A DNA stretch of 64,000 nt from Panicum virgatum (lineage: Eukaryota > Streptophyta > Magnoliopsida > Poales > Poaceae): positions 18,572,733 through 18,636,732 of the forward strand of contig NC_053149.1 in NCBI RefSeq assembly GCF_016808335.1, in the 5' to 3' direction. A program made the position numbers and the translations under genes. Shown here one piece after another: positions 43,253 to 53,800 of this stretch. Each line of letters begins with the position of its first letter. Within the stretch, counting starts at the first letter, position 1. Below the pieces are notes generated by a model. It saw only the letters and a list, made by a program, of their open reading frames with translations. It ran no database searches and was not told where the DNA came from.

Positions 43253-44315
43253 ATGGCTACAGAATCAGAGGTTTGTGGACATCCTCCTCCATAACTAGAA
43301 TTCTCGTTGCATTTTTCTTCGCATGCTAGTGAATTGAGGAATGTTTTGTATTCATAATGGTGTAACCGTGTGTGTAACTTCAATAGTTACGCAGTGTGTA
43401 TTTGGGGGCCTGCTTAAAAGTATAACAAAATTAATCTCTACATGCATATGTAGTTTCAATATTTTCTTTCATGGTATTCGTGTAAACCTGCAGACACCAC
43501 GAATAACGGAGCTCCATGTAAGGATGGACTGCAATGGCTGCGAGCACAAGGTCCGGAAGACTCTGTGTGCTATTGATGGTAAATAATTTCTAATCTGAAA
43601 TACCGAATGATTTCTTTGACTTCCCCCTCATTCAGGCATCCAGTTCTAGTGTGATGAGCATTATGTTGCACGAGCACCTAGATAATGTGCATGACATCTA
43701 AGAAGTTTGGAATGGCTCTGTTCAGGTGTTAGCGAAGTATACATAGATCAAGGAAATCACAAGATCACGGTGGTCGGGATGGCTGACCCTGAGAGGATTG
43801 TCAAGGCCATCAGGAAGACCAAGAGGGTCCCAACTATCTTCTCACACACGGATCCCGCAGCTGAGGCTCAGCCTCCACCTTCCGAAGGGGAAGCTCCACC
43901 ACCAGCTAACCCACCAGCCGACACCCCTCCGGAAGAGGCAGCTCCGGCTGAGCCCACACTGGAGATCAAGGAGGCACCACAAGCAGAAACCCCGACCACG
44001 GATGCCATCGTGGTAAACAAGATGCAGGACTACCCATATGGCGATGGCCACCACCTGTACAGGGAGCACTGGGCGAACCACCCCATAGACATGCATGGGG
44101 TAAGATATGATGCTGCACCTTACCATGTAACGCACAGCTACAGCCACCACAGTACGAGCCCTTTCATAGCCGAGTACAGCTACAGAGGCTCTCCTGATCA
44201 AGAAGGAAAGTACTACTACAGCTATAACTACTACCCGGGCAGGGGCAAAGGAGATGGCAGCCAGATCACTTCAATGTTCAGTGATGAGAACCCAAACGCA
44301 TGCAGCATAGTTTGA
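43253..44315 (+). CDS. Heavy-metal-associated isoprenylated plant protein (HIPP)
   Basis: Three exons (43253-43270, 43494-43578, 43726-44315) with GT-AG introns give 230 residues. The HMA fold covers about residues 9-70: ITELHVRMDCNGCEHKVRKT has the metal-binding CNGC (residues 19-22), followed by GVSEVYIDQGNHKITVVG and a DPERIVKAIRKTKR helix. The middle is Pro/Glu-rich (PPSEGEAPPPANPPADTPPE). The C-terminal third is rich in Tyr, His and Ser (for example HVTHSYSHHSTSPF, KYYYSYNYYPGRG). It ends CSIV, a CaaX box for prenylation, so the protein is predicted to be farnesylated and membrane- or nucleus-associated. The family handles Cu/Zn/Cd or acts in stress and pathogen responses; which applies here is unknown. 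The intron positions (a very short first coding exon and one in the HMA loop) are typical of HIPPs. Confidence 0.9.
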
Positions 44316-45030
44316 GATCCATAGAGATGATCTAAGAAAGGGGTTTGTTTCTGCAGACTCTTCATGCCATAGAAGGTTGCGTAGTGCAGAGACAAGAGAT
44401 GTATGCTTTGGCCTAGCAAAAGGGCTAGTGTTCAGTTGTAAGATTTAAATGTGGGGGTTGTGTGATGTATGGAAGAGGGGGAGTAAGGTAATCGAAGGGC
44501 GGTAATAAGATGCTTAACGTGTAGTTGGAGATGATTTTATTGGCAATCAGCACTATTTTTACTAACCCTCCTCCTTTCTCCACCTCAGATAATCTAATAA
44601 ATTTGTGGTCCTGAAGTAATAATTTCACGCAGGAAAATGAAATTCTTGGACAGATTCTACGATATGTTAGTTAATTCCATTTCACCATGGAGCAATATCT
44701 CTAGCACAATTAACAAGACATAAGGAAAACAAGAGGTGAGCAACCCTGTGCAGGGGAAGTACTGACCTGGGGAGGTAGTAACTGGAATGGTAGAGACCAT
44801 TATAAGGGACCAAAATGCACATGACTGCATAAGCCAAATGCTGGCACTGTATCATTCTGCCTATTTTCATGTCCTGCAACTTTCGTGCAACGCCAAATGA
44901 TAAAACTGGGACTTGACCAAGAAAATTATAAAATTCAGAAAACAGGAGACCAATTGGCGCTCTACTCCCTGTTGTGGGTGGTGGTGGGGGGAGTCCCCAA
45001 ACTATGCAGGTGATAGCCGTGGTCGGTAAC
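44316..45030. other. 3' UTR of the HIPP gene and flank
   Basis: Probable 3' UTR to about 44500. Nothing else supported. Confidence 0.4.
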
Positions 45031-45180
45031 CGGCCAAGGCTGTTCACCTTGATATCCAGGAGCTATGGTGGAAAGAAGAGAGACAGAGGGTAGGAGGAAG
45101 ATCAAACGGCCAAGGCTGTTCACCTTGATATCCAGGAGCTATGGTGGAAAGAAGAGAGACAGAGGGTAGGAGGAAGATCA
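45031..45180. repeat. Tandem duplication, 76-bp unit
   Basis: CGGCCAAGGCTGTTCACCTT through GGAAGATCA (45031-45104) is repeated identically at 45107-45180 after two A bases. The perfect match implies a recent duplication or an assembly artefact. Confidence 0.85.
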
Positions 45181-45299
45181 ATTCATTGCTTAATTCTGAT
45201 GCGTACATCCTTCTGGCTTATATAAATGCCAAGCCGTCTCCAATACATGAGCTAGTAACAAAATCATACGTGAGCCATTCTGCCTAAGCAATCCTAACA
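45041..45299 (-). mobile_element. Copia-like LTR remnant
   Basis: Read on the minus strand it starts TGTTAGGATTGCTTAGGCAG. It has a GGCATTTATATAAGCCAGAA promoter-like block and continues CCACCATAGCTCCTGGATAT, a composition typical of short Copia LTRs. The far end is blurred by the tandem duplication, and no target duplication was found. Confidence 0.35.
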
Positions 45300-46779
45300 A
45301 ATTGAGAGCTAACAACAAACTATAGATGATATCTGAACACCGTGGCCGATCAAGCTGCTGACTTCCCGGTGTTCTTCTTGGCACGTTGACTGAAGGTCCG
45401 GCACCACATAAGACTCCATGCCAAGAAGGATATGGTTCTATGACGTTCAGCTCTATGGTGTATAATCATTTAAAGAAACTAAAATGTAAATGCAATTGAT
45501 TTGACCATAGACTGTAATGTTGTATCGTAGTATAGTTTTATCTTTTGCTTACTTCATTTCTTTCAAATATTTAGATATAGAAAGGGCTCAACTAAAAATA
45601 GCATCCTTTATTCTCTGAATTCCCTTATAAAAATAAACTAACTCCTAAAATTAACATTGGAACTTGCAATACATATCTGATCACATGAAAGTAGTTCAGT
45701 CAGAACTCTTAAAACATGGAGGTTATGCATTTTGTTATTTCAAGTTTTCACTAAGCCACAGCTAGTATCGCCCAAAGATATGATATAGAAGTTTATGAGA
45801 AAATTTATGGGTTCAAGTTCTGTATTTATTCAGAAGGGTAGAGATGCTCAGTTTAAATTTTCAGAAGGAAACATATCAGCAAATAACAGTGAGGCCATGC
45901 AAATTTTCAGCAGTTATTGCAAAAAAGGATTTTCAGAAAGAAATGATGGATTTCTGAAGTGATAGTTTTTAGCCAACTTTTAAAGCACAGAAAACTTACT
46001 AAAATTATTGATGTAAATGATATTCCAGAGTTGTTTTTGTTAATCTATGGTTGAGACTTTCGCTTTCAACATTCTTAGGACCAGTCTGAAGTTGCAGAAC
46101 GGAGAGCTCTTCTCTAAGATGGACAAGGGTCATCATTTTGGGACAAAATATTAAATTGAGTTTGCGTCATTAAGTTTCGATAAAAGCAACAGAAGAAATG
46201 ACTTCATACATCATTAACCTGGGGAAGAGTCTGAATGGCTGGACTATCAAAATTTTAGGACTTGGGAGTTGGGACCCATTGGAAATACACATGCAACCTG
46301 AATGGACTGGAACACACAGTTTCAATAGTCGAGAGTATTTTTCCTCAAGTCTAAAGGGCTTTCTATAAAAAGGAACACACCCTACCTTAACACCATTGCA
46401 TAAATTGGCGTAAGTGAAAAGTACAAGTTAGATGAAGTGAGTGCAAGCATTGAGGAAAATCTGCATCAAACCCTGAACATCTATATATATCAGGCTTCTA
46501 TTGGGGATCTCCGATGCATGTATACTTCTTTGTAAAATATTGGTAGATATGTTTCACTTTAATCTTACATAATATACTACTACAGGGTAGGATGTTCAAG
46601 TATTGTCCTGTCTTTAGTGTACAAAAATATGGTTCTTTTAGTAAAACTGTTCAAGTATTTCAACAGTTGAAATTCAAAACCATGTTGACCGGTGTTCATA
46701 AAAACCAACAGGCACACATGATTCATTGACAGCAAATCACAGGTACATGTAATTGTGTGGTGATCTTTGCACCTCCGCT
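45300..46779. other. Intergenic, AT-rich
   Basis: No gene, RNA gene or repeat boundary recognised. Confidence 0.4.
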
Positions 46780-46914
46780 CCATGTCAAGGCAAAGGTTGT
46801 TTTTATTAGCAGGAGGTCTTTCCCACACATCGTGCAATGTGTAGAGGCCACCGCTCGAACCTGTGACCTCTCGGTTCACAGGCGGCAAGCACTACCACTT
46901 GCACCAGGCCGCCC
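46780..46914 (-). mobile_element. tRNA-derived SINE
   Basis: Read on the minus strand it starts GGGCGGCCTGGTGCAAGTGG. There is a pol III A-box (TGGTGCAAGTGG, 46895-46906) and, about 34 bases on, a B-box (GGTTCGAGCGG, 46851-46861). The spacing fits a tRNA-type internal promoter, but the sequence does not fold as a functional tRNA. The 3' end is uncertain. Confidence 0.55.
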
Positions 46915-47503
46915 TTTTAAGTGGTGAATCTGAATGTAAAAAAAACCCAGCATGACAGCTTCATGATTTACAAAAAAAAAAACAGAGTATAAATTACTGG
47001 GGGAAACATAGAATGAAAGTGTGCAAATCGTTGTGGCTAGCATCCCATGTCCACTTGGCTAAAACTTTACGCTGGCTTTCCATACTGCATGGTTCCTTCA
47101 GGTTAACTCAGCAGGTTATACGTGCATTATCTTGGAATTATAACTTTTTTCCCTTGCCACTTATTTCAAGCTAGCAACAGGTGTTAAAAGGATGCACATT
47201 AAAGTTTTAGTCATATAGTGACCACAGGAAATTTTGACAGTAAATGGCATTTTTAATGATAATATTTTTCTTACTCTCATGATCTCATCTGAAGTAAGCC
47301 AACCTAGGTTTCTGGCATCTAATCTCAGACTCTCAGATGCATGGCAGTTGTGTACTAATCAACTTCTCGTTTTGAAAGCTATGATAATCAACTTCTCTTC
47401 AAAGATGTCCGTAAGGAAACTGGTATATGGCCTTGATGAGGCGATGGATTCCAGTAATCCAGTTCAAATCAATCCATTGTGGAAACATACCAAAGGAAAA
47501 AAA

Positions 47504-47539
<36 letters not shown>

Positions 47540-48588
47540 AGAGAAGAATATAACTGATTCTGTTAGCAGTACTTTGTTCATATTATTTTCGCGATTCAGT
47601 AAGTGATTGATATTTGATAATATAAATTATGTATTTATGTGTCAATTGCACAAACAAGTATAAATCTCATGAAGTTTTGTATTTCCTCAAATGTTTTGAA
47701 CAAAATTGAGCAAGTGAAGTTTATTTGACAACAAATTCCAACATCTTTCACAAGACAAAATAAAAGACCTCAGAAACTGAGTTTAAATACATAGCCATCT
47801 TGATGACCATATAATCATCAAGCAGACCAGCACTTGTAGTTCTTAAAATTTCAACGGTGGACACAGACAACAAAGACAAGAGATACCAACGGAGTTTCTT
47901 TAAGAGTTAAAAATGCGATCCAAAGCGATTCAGAATGAAAAGTAATCTATATGAGAGGTACCTGGAAAATATTTATATTTCGTAGTTGGATGACCTTCAG
48001 AAACCAGGTAAATCATAGCACAAGTCTTGTTATGCATGTCATACAGCACTTGCAAAACATGAGATTTCTTCATGGGGAATACAAAAATGCAAATACACTT
48101 TCCTAACACAATGATGGGTAGCCCTCCTGCGTATTCCAGAAAATAAAGTGCAAATATGAAGGTACAAGGAGAAGCAAGCAAGCAGGTACAAACCCAAGCT
48201 ATCAAATATGTGTCAACTAGAAAGATGGACACAAATCAAACTTGTCGACAATTTGAAATTCTGAAATGAAAATCCTTCTGATGTTATTAAATTGGAAAGA
48301 AATGTTATATAAAATCATCTAAACAAAACCAGAAGGGGTATGAATCTGTAATTACTAACAGCTTTTGCAACATTATTCCCTGACTCCAAGTGATTTGAAT
48401 TGAACCCATGCTTCAATGAAGAGTTTAGAAAGGAGATGACACAAGAAAAACGTCATCCCTGGTTTAGTACAAGAACGACACTCCACAAATGATGTAATAT
48501 GAGAATCCCATTGAGCAACAGAGTAACTATCCTGCATCGCCATTTTATTGTTTAAAATCAAAGTTTGATATCTATTTGATCAGGTGGT
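46915..48588. other. Intergenic with an AC microsatellite; 3' flank of HPPK-DHPS
   Basis: An (AC)14 repeat lies at 47507-47534 after a poly-A run. Small frames (47234-47557 plus, 47930-48232 minus) are unsupported. The last few hundred bases are the probable 3' UTR of the minus-strand gene. Confidence 0.5.
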
Positions 48589-50286
48589 TCAGTCTTCCAA
48601 TCTTCCCTTATGCAATGCATCACAAACCTTTGCAGCATCTGCGCCATATCCAGCATTATGGACCCTTACTATGTTAGCACCGTTCAAAATCCCAGCTGTC
48701 ACAGCTGCAACAGTGGCAGCATCTCTCTCAACTGGATTGGCACGGTTGCATATTTCACCCAAAAAACTCTTCCTCGAGGGTCCCAATAATATTGGCACAT
48801 GTGAAGCACCTATACTCATTTTACCCATCTCCCTCCTAATGGATTCCAATCCCATAATTACTTCAAGGTTATGTTTCGATTTCTTGGAGAACCCAATGCC
48901 TGGATCTAGAACTATCCTCCACAATGGAATCCCAGATAACTCTGCTTCTCTCACCTGTGCATATAGCTCAGAAGCAACTTCCTTGCAGACATCATCATAA
49001 TGTAAATTTGGTTCACTTTGCATAGTTGATGGATCTCCCCTCATATGCATTGTAACATACGGAACTCTGAGTTCAGCAGCAACTTTAAGAATTTTGGGGT
49101 CAAGCAGTCCACCCGATACATCATTGATCATGTGAGCTCCTCTTTTCACAGCTTCACTAGCAACTTCTGCATAGAAGGTATCCACTGAGAGCAACTTTCC
49201 GTCCATCTCGGGAATTTTCATAATCTCATCCAGAACAGGAACCAATCTCTCAAGTTCTTCGTTTGGAGACAATCTCTTTGCAAAGGGCCTGGTAGATTGA
49301 GCACCAATATCAATGATATCAGCACCTTCTGAGATTAATAACTTAGCCTGAGAAATGGCAGCTTCCACTTGTTGAAACTTACCTCCATCACTAAAGCTAT
49401 CTGGTGTTAGATTAAGGACCCCCATGACGAGAGTTCTCTCACTCCAATCCAACAAACGATTCCCAACAGGTAATACCCTTTTAATAGTTTCTGTGCCAAT
49501 GATAGATTCACCCCCAAGTTTATTCCATAATTCAAAGAAACCACCACTGCATTTCGAAAGAGAGTGCCAACTTGTTTCGATACCATCTTCACCAGAAGCA
49601 CCTAGAAGGTCTACAAGAGGTGCTAAAACAAATGGCCTCTCATGGATGCGCTCATGTGGCACAATTAGAGTCTCACTATTAATCTTGGAATTACCATATA
49701 GAAGTATGTCTAGATCAATAGGCCTTGGGCCATACCTTATTCCACTAGTGCGGCCTATATCCTTCTCAATTTCCTTTAGCTTTTTAAGAAGCTCATGCGG
49801 ATGGAGCCTAGTTGTGCCCCGAATGGCAGAATTAAGAAACCGTGACTGATTGGTCACATAAGCAGGGGCAGTCTCGTAGAGATTGGCATGCCTAGTGATG
49901 CTCAAGCCCGAGCTTTTCATCAGCTGCAATGCCCTGTCAAATGTATTGACTCTATCACCCACATTACTTCCCATAGCAATCACAATCTCTTGGTCAGCTG
50001 AACATCCTCCAATGGAACATTGTGTAAACGAACGAGCCTTGAATGGAATAGCATATCTAGAAGCTATGTCTGAGGATCTCGGAGGATTGACAAGATCAGA
50101 AACTGTTTAAAAATGCATAAAAGGGTGAGTTAGAGGCTTAGAGTTGCCCTTGATTTCAAGATAGGGGATTTGAAAATCAAAAGTTGGAACATAACCTGAA
50201 AATGAATGTGGTTGGAGCAGCCCTCCAAAATAGTTCTTTGCAACAGGATACATCTTCTTAAGTGACTTGTTAGCATAGAGGAGCAT
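48589..50286 (-). CDS. Bifunctional HPPK-DHPS, folate biosynthesis
   Basis: This is 6-hydroxymethyl-7,8-dihydropterin pyrophosphokinase fused to 7,8-dihydropteroate synthase, two consecutive steps of folate synthesis, mitochondrial in plants. Two coding exons, 50196-50286 and 48589-50102, give 534 residues. Exon 1 (MLLYANKSLKKMYPVAKNYF) and the start of exon 2 form a basic, acid-poor presequence consistent with mitochondrial import. HPPK covers about 68-200: IVIAMGSNVGDR, ETAPAYVTNQSRFLNS and GPRPIDLDILLYG. DHPS covers about 250-525: MGVLNLTPDSFSDGG, GADIIDIGAQSTRP, LLSVDTFYAEVA, INDVSGG, LDPGIGFSKKSKHNLE, LLGPSRKSFLG and ATVAAVTAGILNGANIVRVHN. All catalytic blocks are intact and the frame is unbroken, so the gene looks functional. 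The start at 50286 is the first in-frame Met in exon 1. An ATG just upstream is out of frame and stops after eight codons. The long second exon holding both domains is usual for plants. Confidence 0.95.
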
Positions 50287-51370
50287 AGTTCAGCATACGA
50301 GAATTAAGAAAGCTAGTGCTTGAAATCAATTGTAGCATACGAGAGCATCAATCCCTCACATCTGGTCATTAGCAGAGCAAAGACAACTTTGAGGTCTGAG
50401 CAAGCTAAGCTCATAATAATGAAAAGATGACAAACTAGTTTTTAAACTAAAGGCAGATACACGTGTGAAAAAAAAGGCAAGATATTGCACTACGTACTAA
50501 TGGAAACATGGTCACCAAAGTTCCAACCCTAAAAATATTCTGTAAGATAAAAATATCTGCACCAATGCAAAAGTATAGCTTTAGACTTTGGCGTTGGAAC
50601 ATGCATGAAAGGTATTTTCTCTAACTGGCGGCAGGACAGATGCCAAGATACATTAGAAGAGGTACAGAATACAGAAGTTCTCTAGCAAACAACCGCAGCC
50701 AGGAAGGTGCTAGAAGCTTTTACAATTGAGCTTCTCAGCTCATCTGTTTCTTGGAAAATGGAAATGCTGGGAAAACATGAAATATTCCACTGCCGTTGTC
50801 ACTATAATGGCAACGAGGCCATCCCATCGAGTGCCCGAGTAGCTCTCTAGTCAACTCCACATATAACAAAGTTAGCTAATACTCTTATCATCAGACAGAG
50901 AAAACTAAATCTCACACTGATCAAATAGACTTGCTGCAAAGATGCTCAAGTGTACCGGTAAATCTCAAATCTCAAATTCAGTTTCGGTAAACAATGCACA
51001 CCCACACAACGAATCAAAACGCATCCAAATAGGTTGAGAAATCAGCTATGCTAGGATACACACTAAAAGAACAACGCTGCATTACCTGAGATTTTCTTCG
51101 ATGCTCAGAACATCCCCGGCCGCTCGACTGCCAGCAGCCGCTCCCTCTCTACCTTTGTTGGAGCAGAGACAGCACGCCCCGGAACAGTGGATGGTGCCCG
51201 CACCCGTCCACTCCAGACGTGCGGTGCGGCGGGCAAACGGGGGCGCAGAGATGGCTGGTGTGGCCCTTGCTCGCTGCAGGGCAAAGCGGCGGCGGCCGGC
51301 GGCGGGCGGTGGCTGCCTGTTGTGCGCGATTGGGTTTCTTTCCGTCTGGGAAAGGCCGCGTCCAACCGGG
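50287..51370 (-). other. 5' UTR, leader intron and promoter region of HPPK-DHPS
   Basis: A donor-like CTCAG|GTAATG read on the minus strand (boundary at 51086/51085) suggests a non-coding first exon in about 51086-51200 spliced into the exon holding the start codon (acceptor probably ATTTCAAG near 50320). The GC-rich stretch 51105-51370 would then be leader/promoter. No TATA box is evident. Open frames in it are compositional. Confidence 0.45.
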
Positions 51371-53800
51371 CCCAGCGTGGAGTAATTGCTCGTTTTGGGC
51401 CGAGCCTAGCCAGCCCATCTTTCTCCTCCCGTCGTCCCATCTGAGCCCACACTACACCCTCAAAAAAAAAAAATCTGAGCCCACACTAAATAAACAGAGA
51501 CTAATATAAAACTCGAACATCACGGGCTGAAACCTAGGGCCGAATTTTTAGCAATGATGATGAAATTCTGCAGTCTCTCGGATTCCAAGCAAACATAACA
51601 AAATTTTACTTCAAAGATGATTAAAAGAGTCGCCAATTGGTAACCTGAAAGGAAAACTACTTTCACGTAGAAGTGAAGATAGACACGGTCTCTGATTCTC
51701 CATAGCACGTAAGTTCCAATTCAGTGAGTGCTAACATTTTTTTTACTATGTTTTCTTTTTTAAAAAAAAACTTGTGTTGGTCAAACTATACCGTTTTTTT
51801 TTCATTGGAACACCACATCCATTAACTCAGCTAAATCGTTATCCACTCAACACTATTCTAGCAAAACAAACTATGATAAAATATAATATATATAGCTTTA
51901 AAACCATGAACCTGCGTGGAAAATGATCAAAGTGTCAATTTTAAAAAAAATAACAGAAAGTGTACAAGTTCTTTAGTCTAGGTATTTTTTTTTTCACTGG
52001 GAGGGGCAACGAAGGGCCCCCCCGGTGCCAGCCCCGGGGTATTTATGATGAATCCATCCACTACATTCAAAAGGGGCATATCCATCATGAGTTCACTTTC
52101 TTCTCGTCCTCACTTATGGTCAGTACCTGTCTCTTTCTCTACGACACCAATATTATTCCTTCGGTCCATTTAAGAATGCGAGAGGTAGTGTAATTTCCTT
52201 TTTACCTTGTCTTATCTTATATATAAACGGATGAGGGATCTGGGGGACGCAACCTTTGTAGATTATTCAGAATATGAGTTCTATAGAGACTTGTTGAATA
52301 AAAGACGAATTGATGTCCTAAGTGATCAAAATGAAACGTGTGAGAGAAACAAAATCCCATATTTTTTTTATCTTTTCTCTACCTATACATACCGGACATC
52401 AAAGCTGTCGGCCCGTTTCAAAGAATTAAAAAATAAAAAAGAGAAATATAATCCCATAGGGGAGTTCATGGGACAAAAACAATTATTACATTTACTCCAC
52501 CTTAAAATCTAAACTATACCACGTATGATAATGTTAAAATTTTAATCTCAGGAATGACAAAGAACCAGGAAGATAAAGTCAACTACCCACTACAAATAAT
52601 TGTTGTTTTGCGACTTGCGACTGTGACAGAAGTGGAGGTGGCACTTGCCCTAAGAATCTAAAATTTTGGACCGTAGGTATATTCGATGCTATTTGACAAG
52701 AGAGAAGCCACTCGTGGACCAGTTTTATACTTGGCTTTTGGATTTCTAAAGGATTATTGTATTAATTTTAGACACATTTGATGGATGATGCAAATATATG
52801 AAGCATGCACCTAGCTTATCTAAATTGCAGCGTGACAAGGCAAAGAATAAGATACGCATACAAAATGCAGCAACATTAGCTAAAACTCCACCATTATATG
52901 TAATACTCCATTCATCCTAAATTATATACTTTTTTAGTATATAGTTTTTGCTGCGGAATTACATATATTATATCTAGATACATAGTAAAATTTATATAAA
53001 ACAATCATTAGATTAGAACAGAGAAGTAGTTTACTTCATCGTGTGATATCTTTTAAAATTTATGTGCCATTTCAAAATTTCATAATACATGATTACGGGC
53101 AATTAAGTTTATATGTTTGGGGTACATTTTTGAGACGTTGTCCGTCAATTGTTCCTCAATCGACTGAATGGCCTGTCAACTTTTTGTTTGCGAGGACCGT
53201 CAACTTTATTTAACGTTAACTCCTATAACACTCATCACCCTTGATTACAATGGTTTAATGGTTTCATAATTTTATTTTGCTCTGTCACGCCTACGGCACC
53301 AATGCCGCTTCGACTGGTTTCTTTCTACTAATAAAAATACATAAAACGTGAACCATGCGCATAGAACACTGAAAGGAATGTTTTTTTAATGAACAAACGA
53401 TGGGTACAAGACTACAAGTGGATCCTACACTAAGCAAAATATGCTAAAAAAAATATTCGTTAGGATGCAAAGCATATCCGGATTTTAGCGTAGACGTTAG
53501 CTATGGAGTATGAGTATCGGAGCAAGGAGCAGTGGGTAGGACACCTAGATCGATCTACTAGTCGGTTAGCCTTAATTGGGAAAGCTTAACAAATCGGCTC
53601 ATGGTTAGGCATCAGCTGACACGGCGAAGCAACCCAAACCCCAACCCATTTCCCCTCCCCTGTGCTCGTTCGCAGCGGGGAAGAAACCGGAGCGAGACAT
53701 TTCCATTTCGGCCCCTGCGAGGAAAGTTTCGTCGTACAGAGAGGCCCCTCGCCGCGCCGCTCGGGCTCGGGATCCCGGCCGCCGCCGTCGTCGGGCGGCC
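51371..53800. other. Intergenic
   Basis: Mostly AT-rich. A 306-base frame at 52207-52512 (begins MSYLIYKRMRDLGDATFVDY) is unusually long for its AT content, but I do not recognise it. A worn Stowaway-like end (ACTCCATTCATCCTAAATTA) lies at about 52905. 53600-53800 is the GC-rich 5' UTR/promoter of the lipase gene. Confidence 0.4.

Noticed and set aside
47399..47581. Minus-strand frame rich in Cys/Val
   Set aside because: It is a translation of the AC microsatellite at 47507-47534.
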